From Reichenbachiella ulvae (GTDB lineage: Bacteria > Bacteroidota > Bacteroidia > Cytophagales > Cyclobacteriaceae): a stretch of DNA of 64,000 nt. Within the stretch, counting starts at the first letter, position 1. Every line of letters starts with the position of its first letter. Of the stretch, positions 7,731 through 15,037 are shown piece after piece. The stretch spans positions 2,356,001 to 2,420,000 of the forward strand of contig NZ_JAOYOD010000001.1 in NCBI RefSeq assembly GCF_025833875.1, read 5' to 3'. The position numbers and the translations under genes were made by a program. The notes under the pieces were generated by a model, which saw only the letters and a list, made by a program, of their open reading frames with translations, had not been told where the DNA came from and made no database searches.

Positions 7731-7899
7731 ACACCCCTATAATCCCCTCAAGGGGATAGTTACTATGCAGGTAGACCGAACGGATGGCAATACCTACATC
7801 GTATCATGCAGTCCCATTCCTTGTCATCCCAGCACACCTCCTTGTCATGGTGAGCTTATCGAACCACCAGACAAGCAGCTCTGAAGCATCAGCCTTCTA
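7731..7899 (+). repeat. Repeat modules shared with 2153-2180, 3525-3560 and 2321-2358
   Basis: Bases 7731-7758 match 2153-2180 exactly. Bases 7796-7830 (ACATCGTATCATGCAGTCCC and onward) match 3525-3560 with small changes. Bases 7863-7899 (core CAGACAAGCAGCTCTGAAG) match the left end of the 280-bp repeat. Between them TGTCATGGTGAGCTTATCGA (about 7847-7866) is another REP-type core. The modules therefore occur in different orders at different sites. Confidence 0.7.
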
Positions 7900-7920
7900 A
7901 CTTCGATTTAGGGCTCTTTT

Positions 7921-8127
7921 TTAGATCTCTCCTACCGTCGAGATGACACAACAGTTTTAGCTTTTCAATTGCCAATACCTATAACCCCATCAGTTTTCGT
8001 CATTCCTTTTTGTGCGGTTGGGTACCAAATGTTAGGTCTCGAAATGACAGAACTACTAAGATTTATCGATAGTAATTGTTAGCAGAGCCTATTAAGGTTG
8101 TGTCATTCCGACGTAGGAGGAATCTAA
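7921..8127. repeat. Inverted pair of REP-like units
   Basis: TGTCATTCCGACGTAGGAGG (8101-8120, continuing AATCTAAG) has an opposite-strand partner at 7921-7948, whose complement reads TGTCATCTCGACGGTAGGAG and then AGATCTAA. Facing copies of such a unit are the classic REP layout, and this motif type is frequent between Bacteroidota genes. A further half-unit, TCGAAATGACAG, lies near 8038. The rest of 7388-8183 shows no gene, only these repeats. Confidence 0.65.
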
Positions 8128-8183
8128 GCGATGAATGCAAATCCCCCCTAATTCAAGCATCCACCTAGACCCAAAAAAGTATA

Positions 8184-8218
8184 GACAAAAAAATACCACC
8201 CCTGCTCCCAGGGGTGGT
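8184..8218 (-). terminator. Rho-independent terminator of pckA
   Basis: Perfect 10-bp stem ACCACCCCTG / CAGGGGTGGT with a CTCC loop, followed on the minus strand by a run of seven T. It lies 26 bases past the pckA stop codon. Confidence 0.92.
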
Positions 8219-8243
8219 TACTCACGAATCACCATCTAGTCAT

Positions 8244-9869
8244 TCAGACTAACATAGAATCATCTTGCACTACGGGAGCTCCAGATAGGATTTCCTCGTT
8301 GGCATACTCTTCAAACTTCTTGAAGTTCTCCACGAACTGTCCAGCCAGTTTTTCGGCTTTTTCGTCGTAGGCCACTTTGTTTGCCCAGGTATCACGTGGA
8401 TTTAGGATCTCAGCAGGCACGCCTTCTACAGCCTGTGGTACTGCCAGCCCAAACACCGGATGCTTCACATATTCCACATCGACCAGTTTGCCTTCGAGCG
8501 CTGCTTTGATCATGGCTCTGGTGTATTTGAGTTTGATGCGCTGTCCCACACCATACTCACCACCAGACCAGCCTGTGTTCACCAGCCAGATATTCACTTT
8601 ATGCTCTTTGATTTTCTCTCCCAGAAGTTCCGCATACTTGGTAGGGTGTAGCGGCATGAATGGCGCACCAAAACAAGCAGAGAATACACTCACTGGCTCG
8701 GTGATACCTGCCTCTGTACCCGCCACCTTAGCGGTAAAACCAGAGATAAAGTGATACATGGCCTGTCCTACGGTCAACTTAGAGATCGGAGGCAGTACCC
8801 CGCTGGCATCACAGGTCAGGAAGAAAATATTTTCGGGTGTACCACCCACAGATGGGAACACCGCATTCTTCACGTTTTTCAATGGATAAGAAACCCTTGT
8901 GTTTTCGGTAATGCTACAGTCGGTATAGTCCACTGTGTTGGTACCTGGGTAGAACTTGGTATTTTCCAAAATCGCCCCAAACTTGATGGCATCCCAGATT
9001 TCCGGTTCTTTTTCCTGAGTCAGATCGATGGTCTTGGCATAGCAGCCTCCCTCGAAGTTGAAGATACCATCGTCGGTCCAGCCGTGCTCATCATCCCCGA
9101 TCAGCAAACGATCCGGATCAGCAGACAGGGTAGTTTTTCCCGTACCAGACAGTCCAAAGAATACAGCACTATCGCCTCTTTCCTTGCCGATGTTGGCACT
9201 ACAGTGCATAGACAGTACGTGCTCTTTTTCTGGCAATATGAAGTTCAGTACAGAGAAGATACCCTTCTTAGTTTCTCCTGTGTAGCCGGTACCTCCTACG
9301 ATGATTACTTTTTTAGTGAAGTTGACGATAGCGAAGTTTTTCTGACGTGTGCCATCCACTTCCGGATCAGCGTAAAATTCTGGAACAGCCAGTACAGTAA
9401 AATCAGGGTGGAAATTGGTCAGATCCTCGTTTTGAGGCTGGATGAACATGTTGTAGCAGAAAAGGTTGTGCCAGGCCTGGGTATCAATCACACGAACTTT
9501 CAGTCGATGATTAGGGTCAGCACCAGCATAGGCATCTCTTACATAGAGGATTTTGTCTCCGAGAGAGGCCACCATCTTGTTGTAGAGCTTATCGAACTTG
9601 TCCTCATCAAAGGAGATGTTGATATCACCCCACCATACTTTGTCTTTGGTAATGTCATCTTTTACGATGTAGCGATCTTTAGGAGACCTACCGGTAAACT
9701 TACCAGTCCTACACATCAGGGCGCCAGTATCGGTGAGGACGCCTTCATCTTTCTTAACTGCTTCTGTGATGAGTTCTGCGGGAGTTAGGTTCCAGAGAAC
9801 CCCTTTCACATGGTCGAGTCCTAACTCGATCATGTCTTCCATGAGAGATTTAAGGTTTGTGTTTTTCAT
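8244..9869 (-). CDS. pckA: ATP-dependent phosphoenolpyruvate carboxykinase
   Basis: Converts oxaloacetate plus ATP to phosphoenolpyruvate, the entry step of gluconeogenesis. At 541 residues it has the usual bacterial length from the ATG at 9869; the longer open frame to 10028 adds an unrelated leader. Visible signatures are the kinase-1a P-loop GLSGTGKTTLSADP, the metal-binding stretch GDDEHGWTDDG, FNFEGGCYAK, and RAMIKAAL near the end. The N-terminal LTPAELITEAVKKDEGVLTDTGAL with TGKFTGRSPKDRYIV is typical of the ATP-type enzyme. It is divergent from a transporter/sensor/porin operon, which suggests joint control of C4-acid uptake and gluconeogenesis. A perfect spaced inverted repeat lies in its leader. 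A strong terminator follows. Confidence 0.97.
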   Translation of the reverse strand: MKNTNLKSLMEDMIELGLDHVKGVLWNLTPAELITEAVKKDEGVLTDTGALMCRTGKFTGRSPKDRYIVKDDITKDKVWWGDINISFDEDKFDKLYNKMVASLGDKILYVRDAYAGADPNHRLKVRVIDTQAWHNLFCYNMFIQPQNEDLTNFHPDFTVLAVPEFYADPEVDGTRQKNFAIVNFTKKVIIVGGTGYTGETKKGIFSVLNFILPEKEHVLSMHCSANIGKERGDSAVFFGLSGTGKTTLSADPDRLLIGDDEHGWTDDGIFNFEGGCYAKTIDLTQEKEPEIWDAIKFGAILENTKFYPGTNTVDYTDCSITENTRVSYPLKNVKNAVFPSVGGTPENIFFLTCDASGVLPPISKLTVGQAMYHFISGFTAKVAGTEAGITEPVSVFSACFGAPFMPLHPTKYAELLGEKIKEHKVNIWLVNTGWSGGEYGVGQRIKLKYTRAMIKAALEGKLVDVEYVKHPVFGLAVPQAVEGVPAEILNPRDTWANKVAYDEKAEKLAGQFVENFKKFEEYANEEILSGAPVVQDDSMLV

Positions 9870-9870
9870 T

Positions 9871-9986
9871 ATACAAGTGTTTGTTGTCACTATAGGTATT
9901 GTCCCGATTTTCAGGGCAAGCAAAGGGGAAGGGTTTAGGTGTTTGGCTTCCGGATTGCGTAACAAAGTGAATAAATACACTTGTAT
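9871..9986. promoter_or_regulatory. Spaced inverted repeat in the pckA leader
   Basis: ATACAAGTGT at 9871-9880 and its exact complement ACACTTGTAT at 9977-9986 sit 96 bases apart in the pckA-transporter intergenic region, the first copy one base from the pckA start codon. Either a pair of operator half-sites or a long-range mRNA pairing is possible. No regulator is identified. The identity is seen; the function is inference. Confidence 0.4.
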
Positions 9987-10091
9987 CATAAACTGATGAA
10001 GATCATCTTTTATCATGTTTCCGATCATCGATAGGGCCTCATAGCACCTCTACATTTGCTACACTATTGATCACCATAATAACCGCATCAA

Positions 10092-11507
10092 GTGAATCCT
10101 AAAGCCACAAAATTCGCCCTTAGCTTAGCTGTAGCAGTATTGATCTTATTGATACCTACAGATGTTATCCCTATCAAAGATCTCAGTATTGTAGAACACC
10201 GCGTGATGGCCCTATTTGTGTTTGCCGCCATGCTTTGGATACTGGAACCGATTCCTATATATGCTACCTCTATTCTGATCATCGTGATCGAACTCCTGAG
10301 CATATCTACCTCAGGTATCAATGTACTGATTGACAACCCTGCCGAGAGTTTTGGCAGCCTGATCAATTACAAAGACATCATGGGAACATTTGCTTCCCCC
10401 ATCATACTGCTTTTTCTAGGAGGCTTTTTCCTGGCGATGGCTTCTACGAAGTATCGCCTGGATCAAAGCCTCGCTAAAGTACTATTGAAACCATTCGGGA
10501 CTCGCCCCAAAATGATCATGCTCGGCCTGATGATTATCACTGCCATCTTTAGCATGTTCATGAGTAATACGGCGACTACCGCTATGATGCTATCTATATT
10601 GGCGCCCGTACTGGGCTACTTCGACGAGAAGGATCCCGGCAGAATCGCCTTTGCCCTAAGTATACCAGTAGCTGCTAACATCGGTGGCCTGGGTACACCT
10701 ATAGGTACACCCCCAAATGCACTTGCCCTTAAGTATCTCAATGGAGCCGACAGTATCAGCTTTGGCGAATGGATGGCTTTTGGGGTTCCATTTGTGATCG
10801 TACTATTAACCATTGCCTGGTTGTTGCTACTCAAATTCTTCCCTCCTAAGGCGGAGAATATCAACATAGAAATCAAAGGTAAGTTCTTAACAACAAGCAA
10901 AGCCATCATCGTATATGTGACTTTTGCCCTTACCATCCTTCTTTGGTTGTTCGACTTTGTGCACGGCATGAATAGCTACACCGTGGCTATGATCCCTGTT
11001 GCCATATTCCTGGCATTCAGCATCATCACCAAAGAAGACCTCAAGAAAATGAGCTGGGATGTACTTTGGCTCGTATCTGGCGGTATTGCACTAGGTCTGG
11101 CTCTCGACAAAAGTGGTCTCGCTGGACATGTAGTGAACAGCATTCCTTTCAACAGCTACTCTCCATTCTTGATTGTGGCTCTGGCAGCTGTGCTCTCTAC
11201 CGTGATGGCCAACTTCATGTCTAATACAGCGACTGCCAACTTATTGCTACCCATCATTACAGCGGTAGGCGTATCTGTAGTCAGTCTGGAGCCTTTCGGT
11301 GGAGCCAAGATGTTGATCCTTGCTACTGCTATGGCTGCTTCACTCGGTATGGCACTGCCGATCAGCACCCCTCCTAATGCGCTGGCACATGCCACTGGCC
11401 TGATTCAGTCCAAAGACATGTCCAAGACTGGTGTAATAATAGGCATCATAGGATTGGTCTTGATTTTCGCCACGATGTACATACTCAACCTGGTTAACTT
11501 CTTCTAG
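10092..11507 (+). CDS. DASS (SLC13) family sodium/anion symporter
   Basis: A 471-residue polytopic inner-membrane transporter of the divalent anion:sodium symporter family, which moves C4-dicarboxylates, citrate or sulfate. The two inverted-repeat SNT motifs that bind sodium and substrate are present as SNTATTAMM and SNTATANLLLP, each paired with a TPPNA motif (GTPIGTPPNALAL and LPISTPPNALAHA). TPPNA-type motifs point to carboxylates rather than sulfate, but not to one substrate. The start is GTG at 10092, since an in-frame stop lies 12 bases upstream. It leads an apparent operon (two bases to the histidine kinase, four to the receiver) and is divergent from pckA. Confidence 0.92.
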   Translation: MNPKATKFALSLAVAVLILLIPTDVIPIKDLSIVEHRVMALFVFAAMLWILEPIPIYATSILIIVIELLSISTSGINVLIDNPAESFGSLINYKDIMGTFASPIILLFLGGFFLAMASTKYRLDQSLAKVLLKPFGTRPKMIMLGLMIITAIFSMFMSNTATTAMMLSILAPVLGYFDEKDPGRIAFALSIPVAANIGGLGTPIGTPPNALALKYLNGADSISFGEWMAFGVPFVIVLLTIAWLLLLKFFPPKAENINIEIKGKFLTTSKAIIVYVTFALTILLWLFDFVHGMNSYTVAMIPVAIFLAFSIITKEDLKKMSWDVLWLVSGGIALGLALDKSGLAGHVVNSIPFNSYSPFLIVALAAVLSTVMANFMSNTATANLLLPIITAVGVSVVSLEPFGGAKMLILATAMAASLGMALPISTPPNALAHATGLIQSKDMSKTGVIIGIIGLVLIFATMYILNLVNFF

Positions 11508-11509
11508 TC

Positions 11510-12871
11510 ATGTTAGAGAAAGAAATGACCATAGCGGATATTCATTGGTTAAAGGAAACCTATTTTTCTAACCCAGATCGTATGCTCACCTTCCAAAAAG
11601 GTGAAGTCGTACAGCAACAGGGCGAGAGAAACGATCGACTATACTATATAGAGAGCGGACGTTTGACAGGATGCCACAAAACCAGCCAGGGTAGCCCACT
11701 GAAAATCTTCAGCGCTGGGGCAGACCAGGTGGTAGGTATCTACAGTTTCTTCTCTCCTGATAGCCTCAGTTACACCACGGTAACGGCCGATCAGGATACG
11801 GTAGTCTACTATGCCAGTCGCGAAGATCTACCCGAAAAAGACAGCCCCAACTATGTGATGTTTTCTGAGAACATCCTACCGGTAGTGGTCAACGAAATAT
11901 ACCTGCGTCAAAACCTGGTAGTAAAAAACGCCTGCGAAAAAGAGCAGGCGATGAAAAAACTGATTCAAAGTGAAAAACTAGCCACGCTCGGCCAACTGGC
12001 CGCTGGGCTGGCCCATGAGCTAAACAATGCCATAGGCGTATTGCAAAACAAAACCCTATGGATGACCGAACGACTCAAATCTTTCTTTAATCAGAAAGAC
12101 AAAAAGTCGTTTTATCCCTTCTTCTTGAAAGGACTGGAACAAGGACAAATTAGCTCCACTACTGAAATCAGAAAGCGAAAAGAGGTGCTAAAAAGTCAAC
12201 TCAAAATCGATGATCGGCTAGCCAAAAAACTGGCGCGTATTGATCTATCTAAGGAGGACCTTGATTTCCTATCCCGACAAGACAGAGGGCAGTTTATAGA
12301 AAACCTAGACGACTACTGGGAAACCGGTTTAGCCCTTCATGACATGTTAATTGCTGCTACTCATACCACCCATGTGATTCGATCCATCAAGGATTTAGGA
12401 TCACAAAACCAAAGTGACATGGCCGAATGCGACATCAGACTGACCTTCAAAAAATCTCTATCTCTGCTGTCCAACATGGCCAAACAAGTCACTGTAGATC
12501 TCGATCTCGAAAGAGAAATGAAACTGATGGCCCGAGAGGGAGACTTGATTCAGGTTTGGGTCAACCTGATCAAAAATGCCATAGAAAGCATGATCCATGC
12601 TAAGACAGAAAATCCAACGATTTATTTAAAATCTAAAAACCTAAGTGACCGATACATTCTATACATCTGCGACACTGGACCAGGCATACCAGCCAAACTT
12701 TTGCCACACATCTTCCAACCGAATGTAACAACCAAAGTCACCGGGCTATCCTTTGGATTGGGGCTAGGGCTTTCGATCGTACAAAAGCTCATCACTAGCT
12801 ATGGCGGACACATCAGTGTCGAATCAGAACCCGGAAAGACTGAATTTAAAATAGAACTACCTAAAGTATAA
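11510..12871 (+). CDS. Histidine kinase with N-terminal CRP-like domain
   Basis: A 453-residue soluble sensor kinase. Residues 20-130 form a cyclic-nucleotide-binding-like beta roll (MLTFQKGEVVQQQGERNDRL, YYIESGRL). In the place of the phosphate-binding cassette it reads VVGIYSFFSPDSLSYTTVTA, without the usual Glu and Arg, so cAMP or cGMP binding is doubtful. The phosphoacceptor is His169 in LATLGQLAAGLAHELNN. A helical insert of roughly 130 residues separates it from the ATPase core (NLIKNAIESM, DTGPGIP, GLGLGLSIVQKLI). There are no membrane segments. It starts two bases after the transporter stop and precedes a receiver gene by four, so it probably senses the physiological state linked to that transporter. 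Confidence 0.9.
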   Translation: MLEKEMTIADIHWLKETYFSNPDRMLTFQKGEVVQQQGERNDRLYYIESGRLTGCHKTSQGSPLKIFSAGADQVVGIYSFFSPDSLSYTTVTADQDTVVYYASREDLPEKDSPNYVMFSENILPVVVNEIYLRQNLVVKNACEKEQAMKKLIQSEKLATLGQLAAGLAHELNNAIGVLQNKTLWMTERLKSFFNQKDKKSFYPFFLKGLEQGQISSTTEIRKRKEVLKSQLKIDDRLAKKLARIDLSKEDLDFLSRQDRGQFIENLDDYWETGLALHDMLIAATHTTHVIRSIKDLGSQNQSDMAECDIRLTFKKSLSLLSNMAKQVTVDLDLEREMKLMAREGDLIQVWVNLIKNAIESMIHAKTENPTIYLKSKNLSDRYILYICDTGPGIPAKLLPHIFQPNVTTKVTGLSFGLGLGLSIVQKLITSYGGHISVESEPGKTEFKIELPKV

Positions 12872-12875
12872 GATT

Positions 12876-13352
12876 ATGGAAAAGATTTATATCCTGTGTG
12901 TTGAAGACCAGAGAGAGGTTCTCAATACCATCTCATCCCAGTTGGCTGAGTTTGAAAAACACGTGATCGTCGAGGAGTGTGAATCTGCTGGTGAAGCAGA
13001 AGAGCTCATCGAAGAGATCGATGCGAAGGGAGATTTTGTGGCCATCGTCATATCTGACCATGTGATGCCTGGCAAGAGCGGTGTGGAATTGCTAACCACC
13101 CTACATCAAGACGATCGGTTCAAGGATACGAAAAAAATACTATTGACTGGTCAGGCCACCCATATGGACACCATCAAGGCCATCAATATGGCTGGGATCG
13201 ACTACTACATCGAAAAGCCCTGGAAGGCAGACGATCTGATCAAAAAGACCAGTTCGCTTCTGACTCAATATGTCGTCAAAAAAGGGCTCAACTACGAAAG
13301 CTACGTCGACATACTGGATAGCGAAAAGCTATTTAACCTATTGAAACTTTAA
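12876..13352 (+). CDS. Stand-alone response regulator receiver
   Basis: A 158-residue receiver with no DNA-binding output domain. The acidic pair is in CVEDQRE, the phosphoacceptor is Asp61 in IVISDHVMPG, and the conserved Thr and Lys are in ILLTGQA and YIEKPWK. The final 35 residues (LTQYVVKKGLNYESYVDILD) are a short helical tail of unknown role. It is the likely partner of the kinase four bases upstream. Without an effector domain it may act by protein contact, for example on the transporter or another regulator. A perfect hairpin follows its stop codon. Confidence 0.9.
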   Translation: MEKIYILCVEDQREVLNTISSQLAEFEKHVIVEECESAGEAEELIEEIDAKGDFVAIVISDHVMPGKSGVELLTTLHQDDRFKDTKKILLTGQATHMDTIKAINMAGIDYYIEKPWKADDLIKKTSSLLTQYVVKKGLNYESYVDILDSEKLFNLLKL

Positions 13353-13354
13353 GG

Positions 13355-13379
13355 ATGGAATGTCCTTGAGACATTCCAT
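13355..13379 (+). other. Intercistronic hairpin between receiver and porin genes
   Basis: ATGGAATGT and ACATTCCAT pair perfectly (9 bp) over the loop CCTTGAG, three bases past the receiver stop. No T-run follows, so it is not a standard terminator. A stem of this kind could protect or delimit mRNA ends and so set different levels for the regulators and the porin. Confidence 0.6.
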
Positions 13380-13408
13380 AAATCAAACGAAACATAAATC
13401 GGAAACCA

Positions 13409-14716
13409 ATGAAAACGCTTGCCAAAATCAATAAAGGAAGACTACTTACTATACTCATCATGGCGCTATGCCTTTTTGCTCCGACATTGATTTTTGGACA
13501 ACCTACCATCGCACCTCTCAAGGTCGGTCAGCAGGGTCAACTTAAATTTGGAGCCTCTGCTCAAATGTGGGCACGCTACACTGAACTAAACCCTGGCAGT
13601 ACCATCCAGGGAGAAGCCATGGATCATGTCAGCGATGTATCTATTCGCAGATTCAGAGCCTATGTATGCGGACAAGTGACCGAGAGATGGTATGTCAAAT
13701 TCCAACTGGGAGCCAACAACCTCAACTACCTCAACAACAATTCTACGTTGAAGATTCTGGATTTGGAGGCTTCTTATCGCTTTGCGGATGCTTTTGAGCT
13801 TGGGGGAGGAAAAAATGCCTATGTCGGATTGTCTCGATATGCAGCACCTGCTAGTTCTTCTGCATTGGGTTTTGATCTGGCTTTCTTTGCCATGCCTACT
13901 GTGGGCATCACCGACGACATTCTGCGCAAGTTTAGCGTCTATGCCAAAGGTGAAATCGGACCGATAGCTTATCGTGCAGTAGTGGCCCGACCTATGGCCG
14001 TGCAAAATGCCCCAGCGCTTGGCGAACAAGCCAGCTTTCAGGACAACTTCCCTAGCCCTCAATACTCTGGGTATGTGAGTTATCAATTCTTTGACAGAGA
14101 AAGCCAAACAAGTGCGTTTAGAGTTGCTACTTATCATGGAGCCAAAAAACTCATGAGCATAGGCGGCGGATTTATGTATCAGGAAGACGCTCTGGCGGGA
14201 TTGGAAAATCTAGATACTGTGAGCTACAACATGAAGCATTTTGCGCTAGACTTCTTTTTGGACATGCCGCTTAATGCCAGTAATACTCGTTCTGTAACAG
14301 CCTACGCCGGTTACTTCAATTACGACTATGGCAAGGACTATATCCGCTTGGTTGGCGTCAACAATACTGCCAACGGAGTAGCGGGCGGTACATACAATAA
14401 GGCTGGCAACAAATTCCCTGCAATAGGTACTGGGGAGATTTTCTATGGCCAGGCAGGGTATCGAATGGCCTTTGCCAACCATAGCCAGATACCTGCGCTG
14501 CAGGCATTCGCAGCGATTCAATATGCCGAGTACGATGGATTAGATGAGCAGATGATCGTATATGACTATGGGATCAACCTACTGTTCAATGGACACAAAT
14601 CTAAATTGACATTCGGTATCCAAAATCGCCCGATATACGAACAAAAGGCCAATGAAAAAATAGAAATCTGCGATCGCATGAACATGTATGTGATTCAGTA
14701 TCAGATTAAGATATAG
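13409..14716 (+). CDS. Outer-membrane beta-barrel porin
   Basis: A 435-residue protein with a signal peptide (about residues 1-30, ending LIFGQ) and a body of alternating amphipathic strands. It has the pattern of phosphate-selective-porin O/P-like barrels: LKFGASAQMWARYTEL near the start, VSIRRFRAYVCGQVTERWYV, and a C-terminus ending in an aromatic/aliphatic strand (MNMYVIQYQIKI). It would supply the outer-membrane step for the anion transporter at the head of the same gene group; that link is inference from order and strand. Two hairpin structures follow it, the second a good terminator. Substrate cannot be told from the sequence. Confidence 0.8.
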   Translation: MKTLAKINKGRLLTILIMALCLFAPTLIFGQPTIAPLKVGQQGQLKFGASAQMWARYTELNPGSTIQGEAMDHVSDVSIRRFRAYVCGQVTERWYVKFQLGANNLNYLNNNSTLKILDLEASYRFADAFELGGGKNAYVGLSRYAAPASSSALGFDLAFFAMPTVGITDDILRKFSVYAKGEIGPIAYRAVVARPMAVQNAPALGEQASFQDNFPSPQYSGYVSYQFFDRESQTSAFRVATYHGAKKLMSIGGGFMYQEDALAGLENLDTVSYNMKHFALDFFLDMPLNASNTRSVTAYAGYFNYDYGKDYIRLVGVNNTANGVAGGTYNKAGNKFPAIGTGEIFYGQAGYRMAFANHSQIPALQAFAAIQYAEYDGLDEQMIVYDYGINLLFNGHKSKLTFGIQNRPIYEQKANEKIEICDRMNMYVIQYQIKI

Positions 14717-14822
14717 TTGAAAGTCTAAAGTTTGTAAAGATTAAAGTTCATAAAGTAGAAAGCTTGGGACGGCCCTTCTTATATCTTTTCACTTTAAGAA
14801 CTTTCTACTTTTAACTTTCAAC
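14716..14822. repeat. AT-rich imperfect inverted repeat after the porin
   Basis: GTTGAAAGT and AAAGTTCATAAAGTAGAAAG on the left pair in register with CTTTCTACTTTTAACTTTCAAC-type sequence on the right, around a GC-rich centre (TTGGGACGGCCC). It looks like a long stem-loop or a small repeat element. It is distinct from the terminator that follows at 14844. Confidence 0.5.
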
Positions 14823-14843
14823 ACAACTTATTCAGTTTTTGCT

Positions 14844-14881
14844 AAGCCGTATTCCGATAGGCGATTGGGATACGGCTTTTT
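14844..14881 (+). terminator. Rho-independent terminator after the porin
   Basis: AAGCCGTATTCC pairs with GGGATACGGCTT over an 11-base loop and is followed by a T-run. It would end the transporter-kinase-receiver-porin transcript. The remaining bases to 15037 are an AT-rich leader for the next kinase gene, with nothing else recognisable. Confidence 0.9.
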
Positions 14882-15037
14882 TCATATCTAATGCACTTTT
14901 TTAGAAAGTTTTCCGACTCAATTGACTATTAGAGCTTCTTTTTTGATTAAATTATTGATAATCTGCGCTTCATCAACGCAAATCATCCAGCTACATAGAT
15001 CCCAACCATCAAACAAATAGCTCGAAAGAAAGCCAAA

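Noticed and set aside
8751..9788. 345-codon frame opposite pckA
   Set aside because: Lies entirely antisense to a well-supported enzyme and has no recognisable protein features.
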